Positions 21,101-35,048 of a stretch of DNA of 64,000 bases are shown here, piece after piece; the first letter of the stretch is position 1, and the number at the start of each line of letters is the position of its first letter. This stretch comes from Eleginops maclovinus (Eukaryota; Chordata; Actinopteri; Perciformes; Eleginopidae): assembly GCF_036324505.1 (NCBI RefSeq), contig NC_086370.1:5699453-5763452 (forward strand), written 5' to 3'. The position numbers and the translations under genes are program-made. The notes under the pieces were generated by a model. That model had not been told where the DNA came from and ran no database searches. It was given only the letters and a program-made list of their open reading frames with translations.

Positions 21101-23016
21101 ACTTTCTGCAAAAACACAAAACAGATTTGAAGATACGGGTTAGGGTTGGCTGACAATTCTACTTAGACACTCCTGTAGAAACATTGGTACTGAACATATT
21201 CTTGCTTGATATGAGTCTTTGACACTGAAAGAAAAAAATGTTAGAGTTTTTACCAAGGCCTTAATGTCATCTATTCCCTAAGACTCAGTAATGTATAGTT
21301 GGTTTTCTTCACAGCTTTCATGGTCCTGTTATTTGACCTAAAGGCACTGGTCGACTTGAGCTCAATTGGGACCATCTTTGCCTACACTCTTGTTGCAGTG
21401 TGTATTCTCATATTAAGGTATGTACTGTACGCTTGGAATAACTAAATGTAGATGTAATTTGTTCAGAGGAAAAGCAAAACTCTTTATTTAAATCTTTTTC
21501 AGACCAAAAATAACATATACTATAGCATACGCTTATTGCTTATCTTTATACCAGGTACAAGGAAGACCCTGGTTTCGTCCGTAGACGGGAACCATTTACT
21601 GTAATGGGGCTGTTAATTCCTCCATCTCGACCCACCCGCCGCACCTCTAAGAATGTCAACATGATCACCATCATCATTTGTAAGTAATCTCCTATTTGAA
21701 ATTTGGGCGCTGAACACAATATAAAAGTATTTTCTGCCTGCTCATATTCCTCTTTAGTGTTCCTGGTGGTCGTTTTAAGCCTGCTGTTGTCCGAGGCTGC
21801 TTATTCCCTCCGGAACAGAGAGCTGTGGAGCGTGCTGATCGTTTCTCTCCTTGTGCTGATACTGGTCCTCGCTGTTGCAATCATCTGGAGACAGCCACAG
21901 AGCACTGCTAAAGCTACTTTCATGGTAAACTGCAGGGGTGGTGGTGGGCTAGATTTCATGCATCTTGAACATTTGTCTCTTTAGTGTTTCAATGAGGATG
22001 TCCGGTTAGCTGGGTCAGTTGGTGGGCCTTACTGACGGTTTGTTGCAGGGCACACAAAGTTAATGGCAAAGACTTGATACAAACAAAACAAAAAAGGCCA
22101 CCCAATTTAAACCCTAACTAAATGACCAGTGATTGTCTGCATCAATAACTCCCTTGAAAACATCTTTTGAGACCGAGGTATTAAGAGTATTGTTGCATAC
22201 AAAGTTGTTTCCTCCCTTGTTTCTAGGCTGCGGTTGGAAAGTCAAAGAAATCAGGTCCTATGTCTTTACCTAACCACTTTAACCTTAGCCTCTGTTAAAA
22301 AAATAAAAAAAGAAATCATGGGTTAGGAAAAGATGAGAAGGAAAATTCAAAAGTAATTTGGAAAAGACAACCACAGTGCTAAGGAGTCTAAAATGTTCCG
22401 TGTGTAATTATTCTAAAGCACATCCAGATACTTTGCCCTGTGCATTCTTGTTGCGTGATTTTATAATAGCGGTAAGTTGTAAAACGCAGCCATTCCACTC
22501 CATTAGGACCATTCATAAGCAAACAAGACTTTTACATCACAACTCTTTTCTTCGTGCTATCTGCCGCAATCTTTAGCTGCAAAAAGCTAACTCCTGTCAC
22601 AACAGAATTTCAAACTATTGCTTGAGCAAACCAGTCATAAGTTGTTATATTTTTATAGGTTCCCGGTTTACCTGTTGTTCCAGTTTTAAGTGTCCTCATC
22701 AATACCTACTTGATGGTTCAGTTGGGAGGGGAAACGTGGATCAGCTATGCAGTCTGGATGGTAATAGGTAAGGACTTCCTGGTTTCATAACCAGCTCGAT
22801 GTTTAATGTTTTTATTCTGTGCATCATTTGGAGATGGTCGACAGATCTTAATAGACACAGGTGTCCTTGAATAAACATTAACAAGCCTTTACAACTCTTT
22901 CCTCAGGGCTCATCATCTATTTTGGTTATGGGGTTCGCCATAGTGTCCAAAAACAAAGACTTCACCAGGCTCGCACCCAACCCGATAATGTCCCTGTAAA
23001 CAGCTTCGCTGCTTGA
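15117..23016 (+). CDS. slc7a2-like: cationic amino acid transporter, CAT-2 (SLC7A2)-like, 12 coding exons
   Basis: Plasma-membrane carrier of arginine, lysine and ornithine in the SLC7/APC superfamily. The joined reading frame has 604 codons. Exons: 15117-15127, 15818-16188, 17167-17322, 17392-17557, 18682-18818, 19056-19278, 19993-20129, 21315-21417, 21555-21679, 21758-21924, 22659-22767, 22907-23016. All introns are GT-AG and phases agree. The start MAGRING has G at -3 and +4. CAT hallmarks are [16 protein letters not shown] (48-62), [18 protein letters not shown] (89-106), E111 in the conserved TVGE of helix 3, [17 protein letters not shown] (267-283), and [17 protein letters not shown] (361-377). 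Sequons N229 and N242 lie in the extracellular loop that is glycosylated in CATs. [14 protein letters not shown] and DLKALVD point to CAT-2 rather than CAT-1 or CAT-3. The loop after about residue 436 and the C-terminus (ends VNSFAA) are shorter than in mammalian CAT-2, so it may be a paralogue. Confidence 0.93.
16189..17166 (+). other. transporter intron 2
   Basis: 978 bp, AT-rich, GTAAAT...CCCAG. No other feature was recognised. Intron 3 (17323-17391) is only 69 bp. Confidence 0.85.
17558..18681 (+). other. transporter intron 4, with probable old repeat
   Basis: Splice ends are GTAAGA and TACAG. The part 17865-18070 (TTCCAC, GGGCCGGCTTGGAG, AACTGGTTCTGATTTGGAACC) resembles a common teleost miniature transposon with GGTTC/GAACC-rich ends, but no duplication was found. 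Confidence 0.6.
20130..21314 (+). other. transporter intron 7, no alternative exon seen
   Basis: 1,185 bp downstream of the cassette exon. It contains a SINE (20467-20642) and a short telomere-like word at 21137-21148. I searched by eye for a second FPMPRV...DGLLF-type exon here and in intron 6 (19279-19992) and found none. Confidence 0.75.
20467..20642 (-). mobile_element. tRNA-derived SINE with 14-bp target duplication
   Basis: On - it has a Pol III A-box-like TGGCGCAACTGG (about 20632) and a B box GGTTCGATTCC (about 20580), then a CT-rich body and an A/T-rich 3' end. AGGGGAAGCTTTTT flanks it on both sides (20453-20466 and 20643-20656). A related copy lies at 60265-60410. Confidence 0.85.
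21925..22658 (+). other. transporter intron 10
   Basis: 734 bp, GTAAAC...TATAG. No feature recognised. A short open frame that reads through the donor is not coding. Confidence 0.8.
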
Positions 23017-23395
23017 TGTCCTGTACTGAATTGTGCGATGTGTCACTCTCGACTGACATGTAATACATTCCAAAGAGTGTGGTCAAACTCATCAAGGAAT
23101 TACCTTGAAATCATTTTAAGGATTTTAATCAGGTTTCAGCCAGGATGGGATTGACCTTCCATTAATGTATCTGTTTTATGCGATTAATTGCTTTGTTAAA
23201 AGTATGTAACTGTTATTATAGCCTGTTTTAATTTGTTGTCATATTATGGCTCATCAGTCATTCAAGACTAGGTAATCTTGGATATTGTTGTTTATAAAAA
23301 TGAAATGTGGATCTGTTATACATCTTTAAGAATTAATGTTAATAAATGTGGAAAAAATAAATACATTGTAATTAAGTGGATAAGAAAAGTGTCTT
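23017..23395 (+). terminator. transporter 3' UTR and polyadenylation signals
   Basis: After the TGA (23014-23016) about 340 bp of AT-rich sequence lead to two AATAAA hexamers (23341-23346 and 23356-23361). Cleavage would be expected 10-30 bases later, near a TGTCTTTTC-rich stretch. Confidence 0.75.
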
Positions 23396-23724
23396 TTCTT
23401 TCAAAAGTTTGCAGTGCTCGTAAAACCTGCTGCTTTCAGCTTTCTTAACGACCACTCGTACAAACGTCTTCAAACTCCACCCTGCATTTCATATACAGCA
23501 CACTTGCATTGAGTTAGTCGCATAACACCCATGTGAGAAGTAAGATACACAGGGGAAAATACACTACTCCCAAAAATTAAGCAAACACACAATCATCACA
23601 GTAAGACAGCGTCAATTAAACTTCTGGGATATCAACCTGTCTAGCTAGGAAATTATAACTGATTGTGATTCAAATTCATTCTGTTAGTGCCAATGAATCA
23701 ACAACAGCTAGACAGAAGAGGCGA

Positions 23725-24032
23725 CAATGTTTGTTTGGATGTTGGCCACAGAACAGTTCTCTCTCCTGAGTCTGTAGACGCTGTTGCAAACATTATGATA
23801 CCTGAAAATGTTTTCAGCATGACCTGTTGGTAGTTCAGTGATGGTCTGGGAAAAACAAATATTATAGGGTCGCACAAACCTCCATGTGCTAGCCAGCGTT
23901 ACACTGACTGCTGTTAGGGGAGGACATCCTCAGACCCATTGTAGGAACCCAGGGCCCACTGATCCGGCGTAAGGTCTGACCCATTGTCCTGGTGCAGGAC
24001 CGTGCCTGGCCTCATGTGTTGGCAGTTTAAAG
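23725..24032 (+). pseudogene. distant Tc1/mariner-type transposase relic
   Basis: Reads SSVMVWEKQIL-stop-GRTNLHVLASVTLTAVR, then after a one-base shift DILRPIVGTQGPL, stop, and PIVLVQDRAWPHVLAV. This follows the SVMVWGG...LRP...QDNARPH core of Tc1/IS630-type transposases, and the QD is the second catalytic Asp. It belongs to a different lineage from the two Tc1 copies at the start of the window. Upstream bases to about 23,560 may belong to the same element. Confidence 0.65.
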
Positions 24033-25147
24033 TTAACCTTTTCACAAAGTTATATGTATATCAGTCTGTTTTTTTGTCAACAATATGGGTTTGATATTCT
24101 TAATTTGAACTGCAGACACTCGTATAATACTACGTTTTAAAATCAATTATATTATATTCTGAATATACAGTATATTAGTAATGCAGCTTTAACCTCTTCT
24201 GTTGTTTTCCCCCATACTTTGGTGTTTAATTATCAACACATTTTATTAAATCCCCTTTTAAGGTATGCTCAGTCTCTCAGACTACTGGTCAACATGAATA
24301 ACTGCAGTGAATGTTCAAAGAATAGACCTTGAAAATGTATACCAAATTAACAAAGTTGTCGATTTGTGGGTGTGTACTATCTGATGATGAACATAATCTG
24401 TAGTTACCGATTCACTTCCTATGGCAGCCATTTATGACTGGGAACACCACAGGTCTAACAAAGTGGACTAAACCACAACAAATCGATGAAAGTGGTGATC
24501 AGTAATTGTATATGTTCAAATGGCCTTGAGGCAATCAAATGTAAAACACAATATTTATGAACGATGAAAGTATTAAATTGGTCGGATTTGGACCCTATCT
24601 GTTGTCTCCCCGAACACAACAGAGTAGGGCCGTGAAAATCATATAATTTGCACAGTTAGATTCCACTTGAATAAATGGTTTGCTACATTGTGGAAGTGTA
24701 TCCTAAATTCAAGATCTGAGCACTTTTTCACATCTTGTTCCTCCTGATTTCCATCACATTTATCTATCCATTTCAGTTCCCGCTGTCTAATACTTTTAAT
24801 ATTCCATTCTTTGTTTTTTAGTTTTTTCCTCCATCTATCACTCAGCTCTCCCTCACTCACCGCTCTGATTGATGTGATTGCATGGCTTCTGTCGTTAAAT
24901 GGTGCCTATACAGAGAGGCTAATTTATGTAGCCAATCTAGTGTTCATTTGTTAAGCATCACTCATCATTTGTGGAGCCTGCAGGACATGCTGCTGCCAGT
25001 CTCTGAGGGCCTGACATATGTTGTTTTGTTGTTCTGATTGCAATTAGACGATGTGTATTAAAGAAGCAGTGGAACGTGACAACTACAATATGGTGCACCT
25101 TTGAGCTACTGCAGGGGGAGAACAACTGAGGGAAAGGGTGTGTGTGT
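24033..25147. other. non-genic
   Basis: No gene seen. 24850-25080 has even composition with CTGATTGATGTGATTGCATG and TTGCAATTAG and could be a conserved non-coding block. Confidence 0.35.
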
Positions 25148-25161
25148 GGGGGGGGGGGGGG
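25148..25161 (+). repeat. G14 homopolymer in a GT/G-rich tract
   Basis: Follows (GT)n and is followed by GTGGAGGGGGG. It is a potential quadruplex and a likely length-polymorphic site. Confidence 0.9.
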
Positions 25162-25499
25162 TGGAGGGGGGCATCCTATGTCTCTATGGCATTGGGTAAG
25201 TTTGTAGAAACATTTTTTTATACTTTTTTTTTCATTTATTCTTTTAAACTTATTTTTGTAATCAGATGTTTATGGGCTGCTTTGTTTTTGCAACAGTTCC
25301 TGGAAATATACCTCCTGTTACATTTTGAAAAGATTACTTATTTTGCATACTTCTTGGTTTTCGTCGCCAGCCATTCAGATGACAGCTGAATGTAGCTCCA
25401 AAAGCTAGCGATGTTGGTAGCCATAGAAATTTAACTATCAAGCCGCTTACACCACTAGGCTCTGCGCCCAACCTCACTTTGGGAAAATTGTGTGAATGA

Positions 25500-25800
25500 A
25501 GCTAACGAGTGACCAACCATGCTAGGATCTTTGTGAGGCTTTACTAAGGCAGTGTTGGTTAAAGCTAAATGCTAAAGCTAACATGCTCACAATGGCAATG
25601 CTAATGAGCTAATGATATGTAAGTTCATGATGCTCAGATTTCTAGGTTAGTGTGTTAGCATGCTAACATTGGCTATTTGGCACACTACAGAATAGGCCTG
25701 CAGCCAGGAATGATGGGAATGTAATTCGTTTTCAGGCTTTTGTTCATTACATGTATGACCAAAAGCCTGAAAACTCACGTCACATATCATGTTGAAGAAT
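25500..25800. repeat. GCTAA/TTAGC-rich teleost repeat, with perfect hairpin
   Basis: Dense in GCTAACATGC-type words (for example 25570-25690), as in a familiar dispersed teleost repeat. It contains a perfect 15-bp inverted repeat: GTTTTCAGGCTTTTG at 25728-25742 and its complement at 25760-25774, with a 17-base loop. Confidence 0.6.
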
Positions 25801-26099
25801 CCATTGGCAATCTTTGTTATAGTTTATAATTATAGTTTTTACTTTTTTAGGATTTATGGTATATCGTGGCACATTACGTGCGATATATGGACATTGACAC
25901 AGACCAACTCATTCTTTATGGAGTAAATTCTGACTTTACTTCACCGTAGCTTCAGCACACAAACACATATAAAGTACACACTGACTAACCTGCAGTATCT
26001 CGTCTGTTGTCCTGCACATTTTTTTTAAATCATGTGATACTCCTGTCATTCTGTGCGCCTCACCTGAGCAGCTGCTACCACTAGGGACACACACACAGA

Positions 26100-26265
26100 C
26101 TTGCGCATACTCGCCTTATTAGCTGCTCCAGATTGGCCATCCGGAGGCCCAGATGCCTGTGACCTCCCTGCGCCCCCTAAATGCAGAGTTATTGTGATTA
26201 AAGCATGATTGGCAGCGCTGGTTATTAATTCTAATCTTGGGCACATATGCGGGGTGGTGGGCAGA
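26100..26265. promoter_or_regulatory. candidate conserved non-coding element
   Basis: High-complexity, non-repetitive block with CCAAT-type GATTGG sites, GTGATTAAAGC and GGTTATTAATTCTAATC, without open frame or repeat signature. I know of no single-sequence test for conservation, so this is judged on texture only. Confidence 0.35.
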
Positions 26266-26450
26266 GGGCAAGCATCGGTGTGTGCCAGGCGGACGCCACA
26301 CAGAGGCTAATTCACTCTGACATGCTATCAGAGCGCGGTCACACACACTCCACATTCCCCCGACACGCAGACACCGCCTATAGGCTACACACACTTTTCC
26401 TCTAATGCACAGGAGAGGGGAGGTGACGAGAGAAGGCTATCCTTTAACAA

Positions 26451-26480
26451 GACACACACAGACACACACAGACACACACA

Positions 26481-26575
<95 letters not shown>
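26451..26575. repeat. (GACACACACA)4 then (CA)n microsatellite
   Basis: Four decamers grade into a pure CA array. Confidence 0.97.
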
Positions 26576-26577
<2 letters not shown>

Positions 26578-26913
26578 CAACACAAAAGTGGCTTTTCTGA
26601 AAACCATTAAGGTACCTTCAAGTACATCATTTAAAGGTAGCAGTGTGTGTTAAGCAAATCATTTTCCTCTCAAGAACTGCATAAAGGTCTTACCTTTACC
26701 ACTACTTAGAGGCAAGAACTCAAGTGACAACTTATTTTGAAAATGTATTTTCCTACCTCAAGGTAAAATCCTTGAAGCAAATGACGTCTAATCTGTTTGA
26801 AAGTCTCTCTCACGTCACGGTGTCGGATTAACGACTGGAGTCTAAAATTCAAGAAGGATTGGACTGAACCTCTATTAAAGAGCTAAATGAAAAGGCAGAG
26901 AAAGTGCTTTACC

Positions 26914-27050
26914 GAGGCCCTATTATGCTTTTTTGAGGGTTTCCCTTTCCTGTAGAGTTATATATACGTGTATGTGCATGAAAATGGTTTGCAAAGGCTA
27001 AAATTCCTGTGTTCCATCCAGAGGGAGTTTCTCTCCCACACTCTCATTTT
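26914..27050 (-). repeat. dispersed repeat family R, copy B (partial)
   Basis: Inverse of the family's end: GGCCCTATTATGCTTTT, CCTTTCCTGTAG and TGTGCATG match copies A and C on the other strand. Confidence 0.6.
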
Positions 27051-27215
27051 ATTTACTTATTGTTATTATTATTGATATATCTACCCATATCCCGATGTGT
27101 TCTAAAAGCTTTAAACATTTGAAATGAATACAGTTTCTTGTTTTCTGATTTAATTATCTTGTCATGTAACACTTTGAGCTGCTCATTGAGTATGAAAAGT
27201 ATTATTCAAACACAT

Positions 27216-27217
27216 AT

Positions 27218-27248
<31 letters not shown>

Positions 27249-27265
27249 TATTATTATTATTATTT
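27216..27265. repeat. (ATT)n microsatellite
   Basis: About 16 trinucleotide units with one interruption. Confidence 0.9.
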
Positions 27266-30137
<2,872 letters not shown>

Positions 30138-30510
30138 GGTGGTCGCAGTGACCTTGAGGGGTGTGAGATTTGGGTCAGGATCAGAAAGTCTCTCACAGCC
30201 CATCTGTTCTTCTCTGGAAACAGGTCCAAGCAAATCCATTGGGGGAGAGGACACCTCTACTGGTATGAGTACTGAGTAGACCAATAAGAAAGCCCCTGAC
30301 ACACAAAGAAACTAGAAAAAAGTAGAAAACAATAAAGTCTTTCTTCCAATGAATCAAACATGATGAAGAGAGTGTTGACACATGTAAAGTTAGAACACAG
30401 GGCTGTAAATACACACACACATGCACACACACACACATTTATACTTGCTATGTTTAAAGCTTGCATTAACTTGAATTCTTGTTTTAATTGTCATTTTTTC
30501 TTCATAACAG

Positions 30511-30659
30511 AGATACACTTAGCAGTATCGAAGAGAGAAGCGGCACTGAATCGAGCCCTGTGGACGTCGAGACAATCATTGCCAGTATGTGCAGTGGAAG
30601 ACGTCCTGGACCTAAGACTTCATGTCCCAGTGGCTACAAAGAACCTAGTGGACATGTTT
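30511..30659 (+). other. possible orphan terminal exon
   Basis: A pyrimidine-rich tract and acceptor (TTTTTTCTTCATAACAG, ending 30510) precede an open stretch of 49 codons ending TAG at 30657-30659. One phase reads DTLSSIEERSGTESSPVDVE and ends GYKEPSGHV. A second phase (open to 30677) is also free of stops, which weakens the case. I do not recognise the protein. It could equally be an old retroelement piece. Confidence 0.25.
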
Positions 30660-30846
30660 AGTCCTTATGTGATATAAGTATGTACTCATTTCTTATTCTT
30701 AATGGTGCAACAGTCACAATGCTTAATTAACTGGCCGGGAAATATCAAGTATTCTGTTTGTGATTACGACCATTTCTCGAATGTCCACCATGCATCACGA
30801 AAAAGATTAGAGAAGAGACCTAGGCTAACCAAGCTATGATCTAAGG

Positions 30847-31319
30847 AAGGGTTGTCCAAACTATGGCCGGGGGGCCAACTGCGGCCCGTTGTGCTCTTTG
30901 AATTGGCCCTCAGCAAATTCTAAAAGTATAATTGAACCCTGAAACCACCTGAAACTTGTGCTTGTCTTATATTTTACTTCTTAAATATGTATAAACAGAT
31001 ATTACACAGTAGTATTTGTGTGTCAATAAGCCCACTTTTCAAATGAATCCAGTCAATTAAATTTGATTAAATAAACCCAATAAATTGTTTCCATCACAAG
31101 CTTCAAATATTCCTATTTACCCTAATTAATTATAAGCAACCTGAGACTTTTTTTCATAAAGCATATTCAACTATCAAGCATCATATACCTATATTTGATT
31201 GATGTTGCTAACTGATAACTTAACTTCTGAGGCGATATACCACACCTCCAGTGAGTGGCCAAGCCCTTCCTATTTATTTCTGTAAGTGGCCCTCCAAGAA
31301 AAAAGTGTGGACACCCCTG
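30847..31319. mobile_element. non-autonomous hAT element with perfect 8-bp TSD
   Basis: The right end is the inverse of CAGGGGTGTCCACACT and the left end is the same word with three changes (AAGGGTTGTCCAAACT). ATCTAAGG occurs on both sides (30839-30846 and 31320-31327), an exact 8-bp duplication. At 473 bp it is non-coding. CAGGGGTGTCCAAACT is a familiar hAT end. Confidence 0.92.
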
Positions 31320-31327
31320 ATCTAAGG

Positions 31328-32724
31328 TTATTCCAATTCCTAGTAAGCACCTGTCCTTGGTCCAGGGGTGTTGTTCTGGTGGAGTACACAGAACACCGCT
31401 CTGGCACTTTTTTCAGAGCCATAATATTTGCAGTTTGTATAGAGGGCAGTACCCGTGCTCAAATCCACTGTCGTCAATAAGGACACCCCAATGTTACTAG
31501 TCGTGTGGAGGGCATTACGGCTGTATCCTTAGTTAAAGTTTCACTTTTGAGAGAAAAGCTTGTCAGTTTGCAACCTGTAACAGCTGGAAGATATGTTGCC
31601 TGTCTTCTGTGAAAACACATCAGGTTGCTTTTATCCAGTTGAGGACAATGTTCCTATGATGCAGTTTTTTTAATGTTATTGTTCTATTACAATCATTTCC
31701 CCTTTGCAACTCACAACAAGTAAATTGATATACATCAATTTTTCTGATGCGAACACTGTGCTCCCACTGATCTTCCTCGTCCTGTCTTCCTTCCTCATGT
31801 GTTTCCCTCACCTCTTTCCTTTTCATAGTTCCCCCATTAGTTCTCTTTTCCACCCACACCTTGCTGTCTTCCTTCCCTTCTCTCCCTTCCCTCTTGTTCT
31901 CTCCCTGTGCCTCCCTCCTTCTCTGTGATCCCGCTGTGTTTCTTCTTTATTTACCACAGGAGCTGCTGAGTTTTCCAGCAGGCCCTGACACTTTAGGCTC
32001 TGATGGATCGGCCTGCCAGTGGACGAGTGTGATAAACGGTGAGGTGATGGATAGATCTGCCGGGGCGGTGGAGACATCACAAAGCAGTTTCACAGTTTCC
32101 CAGCTCCTCGCCAGGCAGCGGGAGGGCCCGAGGGTGGCCATTTTGTGCCAAGCCATAGGCCCCTAATGGAGGAGCCGGAGCCTAATGAGGCCAGATGATT
32201 AGACAGAAGAAAGACGGGGGAGGGAGAGGATGGAGGGGGCCAGTAATCTGAATCCAAGAGACGCAATGTGACTTTACTGATGCACTATGATTGGTGGTAA
32301 AATGCAATCCATTGGAAACACACTTAAAGTTAAATGTGATCTAGTTAAGTGATAAACTTTAATGCTGTTTACAGTATGAACCACACTGCACCACCTGCAT
32401 TGGCACTGAATATAGAGAAAATGAATGTATATGAATATATGTGTGTTTGAATATGAGTTATATTAAGTATAATCTATTTCATCTATTTCAGTCTGTATAA
32501 AGTAACCTGTTTGTGAACTTAATCAAAAATAAACCATTGTGTAATTTGGAAGAATTGCTCAGTTCCTGGGAAAGTTGGCAAGACAGTACAACCAAAAAGA
32601 CAAACTGTCGAAGGAGACAATGATAGGAAAGGATGTGATGTACACTATGTGAATACGTAAGGCAAAGACTAAGACCAGAGATTCTGGTTTTCCTTGCAAT
32701 TAAAATATATGGATCTCAGAAGCG
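31328..32724. other. non-genic, with candidate regulatory block
   Basis: 31955-32215 is a high-complexity block (CCAGCAGGCCCTGACACTTT, GGCCCCTAATGGAGGAGCCG, CCTAATGAGGCCAGATGATT) with no repeat signature. A CT-rich stretch precedes it (31750-31930). No gene seen. Confidence 0.35.
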
Positions 32725-33325
32725 TGTTACATTTAATTTGGATGATGCTTGTATCCAAAGCGACCTACAATAAGTCAAAAAAACATTGAGATTCAAACTC
32801 AGAACAACAAGGAAATTTAAATATATTTAACTAAGTCATACTATTGTAAGTGCTGGTGAATTTGTTACAAAGCCTAAGGTAAGTTTTTCCTCTAGAATTT
32901 AATTGCCAAGGTACAGTCGAAACAGATGCATTTTCAGTTTAACACGGAAGATCTGCAGAGTTTCTGTTGTCCTGATGTCAACAGGGAGCTAATTCCAACA
33001 TTTAGGAGCCAGGATAGCAAACAGGCGTGTTTTTGAGGGGTACCTGTGTTCAACTCGCAGAGATGGAGTAGCAAGCCGACCAGCTGACCCCTCACTGCTC
33101 GGTAGGCCTGTACCAGTGTGATGAAGCAGATTTTGGCAGCCAGTGCAGGGAGCGAAGGAGAAGTGTAGTGTGCGAGAACTTGGGGAGGTTGAAAACCAAG
33201 TCAGGCTGCAGCATTCTGAATTAGCTGTAGAGGTTGGATTGGGGTTTGCAGGTAGACCAGCAAGGAGGGAGTTGCAGCAGTCGAGGCGTGAGTTGACCAG
33301 AGCCTGGATCAATCAAATCACATAA
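32725..33325 (-). mobile_element. L2-type LINE 3' fragment
   Basis: On - it reads ALVNSRLDCCNSLLAGLPAN near 33310-33250, then, with frame changes, LHFSFAPCTGCQNL and RLFAILAPKCWN. This is the well-known tail of teleost L2 reverse transcriptases (SRLDYCNSLLAG). The 3' end near 32730-32770 carries the AGGTCGCTTTGGATA-type tail shared with associated SINEs. It is heavily 5'-truncated. Confidence 0.8.
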
Positions 33326-34753
33326 ATGCAAAATAGTGGAATGTAAATGGAGTGAGTTTAATGCTGAGGGAGGTGGAACACAGCAATTTGGCAGGGCTAC
33401 CACATTCCTGAACATTCAGTCTTAAAATCAGAACCAAGCATTTAAGAGTTTTTGTGTATGATAGCTCTTTTGAACATTAAGCAGAACGGAGTACAGTTGA
33501 AAAAATTCTTATCCAAACCATTAGATAGCAATGATCTACCACATTCTATTGGCCTTCACATGACACGCAATTTGCTATTTTCTCACAAGAAGGTTTTGCA
33601 CAGAACTTTGTGGGAAAAACAGCTTGTTAAGTTTAGTTCCTATTGTTACCTCCCCTGCTAGCTTGCAGCGCTGCATACAGCTGTTATCGGATTGGTTGCA
33701 TGTCAGAAGGACAGCGTTTAAACAAGGTCAAAGTTGAATTCATTTTAACTTTGAGCACAGTCCTCTGCCACAATTTCAAGCAGTGTGCGATGCCGAAGGT
33801 AGCGCTTCCACCTAGATGGGCAACACCGCTCTCTATTGAAACACTGCAGCAACAGCAAAGAGACATTTTTTGCTTGATGTGCAACCTAACACATCATATT
33901 TTAAAATGTTGCAGATTTGGAACACCTTGCAAGCTTTAAAAGCAGCAGGGAACGGTCTAAGAAGTCCCCTATTGAAGTGAAAAAACGATGACAAGTCCAA
34001 GTCCAATACTTTGTTTCCAGTCCTCTTACATCCTATGCTTCATATACTGCCATACAGAAATGTCATCCATTGTAAACTCTTCTCAGAACAACGACAGCCA
34101 ACTTCAGAGGGAAATGGGTAGGGAATAGCTGATCGATTATAAGATTATATGCAAACTAACTCCAGTTGAAAATTAAAAAATAATCAGGTGTGCAATGGTT
34201 TTTCACATGAATGAAATAATCTTTGAAGTCCGAGCTGTTTGGTATGTTGCTCTCTTTTTTTTCAACTGTCCAACTGTCACGCTTAAAAAGAAACATTAAC
34301 AGGGCTAAGGTTACTAAATATCTCTTTAGGTTGCTCTTTATCATAATAATGTAATTTGGCTTGTATATATTAAGGTGGACATGACATAGGACACAGTCTT
34401 TTTGACATTTATTGAGATTTCAATTCCCTTTTTACTTCGTTGTGCTCCCCTCCTCCTTTTTGCAACTTGTATTGACACTAGATGTCCAGCAGAGCTCGCT
34501 GTTGATCTGCATTCAGACTAGAACTGTTCACCTTCCAATGCACGGTCAATATGATCATCAACTTTAAATATTGTGGTTTTCAACACTGACTAACTGAAGC
34601 ACCAGACAGTGTTTTGTATTTACAATTGTTTGTAGTTGTTTGAATAGGTTAAACCTTGTAACATGTTGCTGTCAACCATGTCAACTAAATGTGTAGAGTA
34701 CTAATAATATTGTTAAAAAAAAAAGATAATAAAAAAGAGAGTGGGACAATGTG
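33326..34753. other. non-genic
   Basis: AT-rich. No gene or named repeat recognised. Confidence 0.4.
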
Positions 34754-35048
34754 CAGTGGTGGAAGAACTATTCAGACTTCATACTCAAGTCAAAGAAGCA
34801 ATACTACAATGTCAATTTCAACTCAAGTAAAAATACAAAAGTGTTGGCATCAAACATTATTTTCCAGTACAAAAAGTTCAAATATTGCCTGTATCAGAAC
34901 CATTGTTGAATTATTATTGATGCATTAACGTCTATTTTGCACTTGGTAAAGGTGATTTAAAAAAAGGGGGAATACTCTACATTCTGCTGGCTAGCTTAAT
35001 CTTAAAAGCAGTACTTGAGTAGCTGCACTTAGTTAGATTTTACCACTG
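34754..35048. mobile_element. non-autonomous hAT-like element, CAGTGGTGGAAG family
   Basis: Starts CAGTGGTGGAAGAACTATTC and ends TTTTACCACTG, with internal CTCAAGTAAAAATACAAAAG typical of this very common teleost family. The flanking 8-mers match at only 5 of 8 positions, so it is old. A longer relative lies at 62159-62633. Confidence 0.75.

Noticed and set aside
19279..21314. Second (CAT-2B-type) cassette exon
   Set aside because: No FPxPR...DGLLF-type coding with splice sites was found by eye in introns 6 or 7. A profile search could overturn this.
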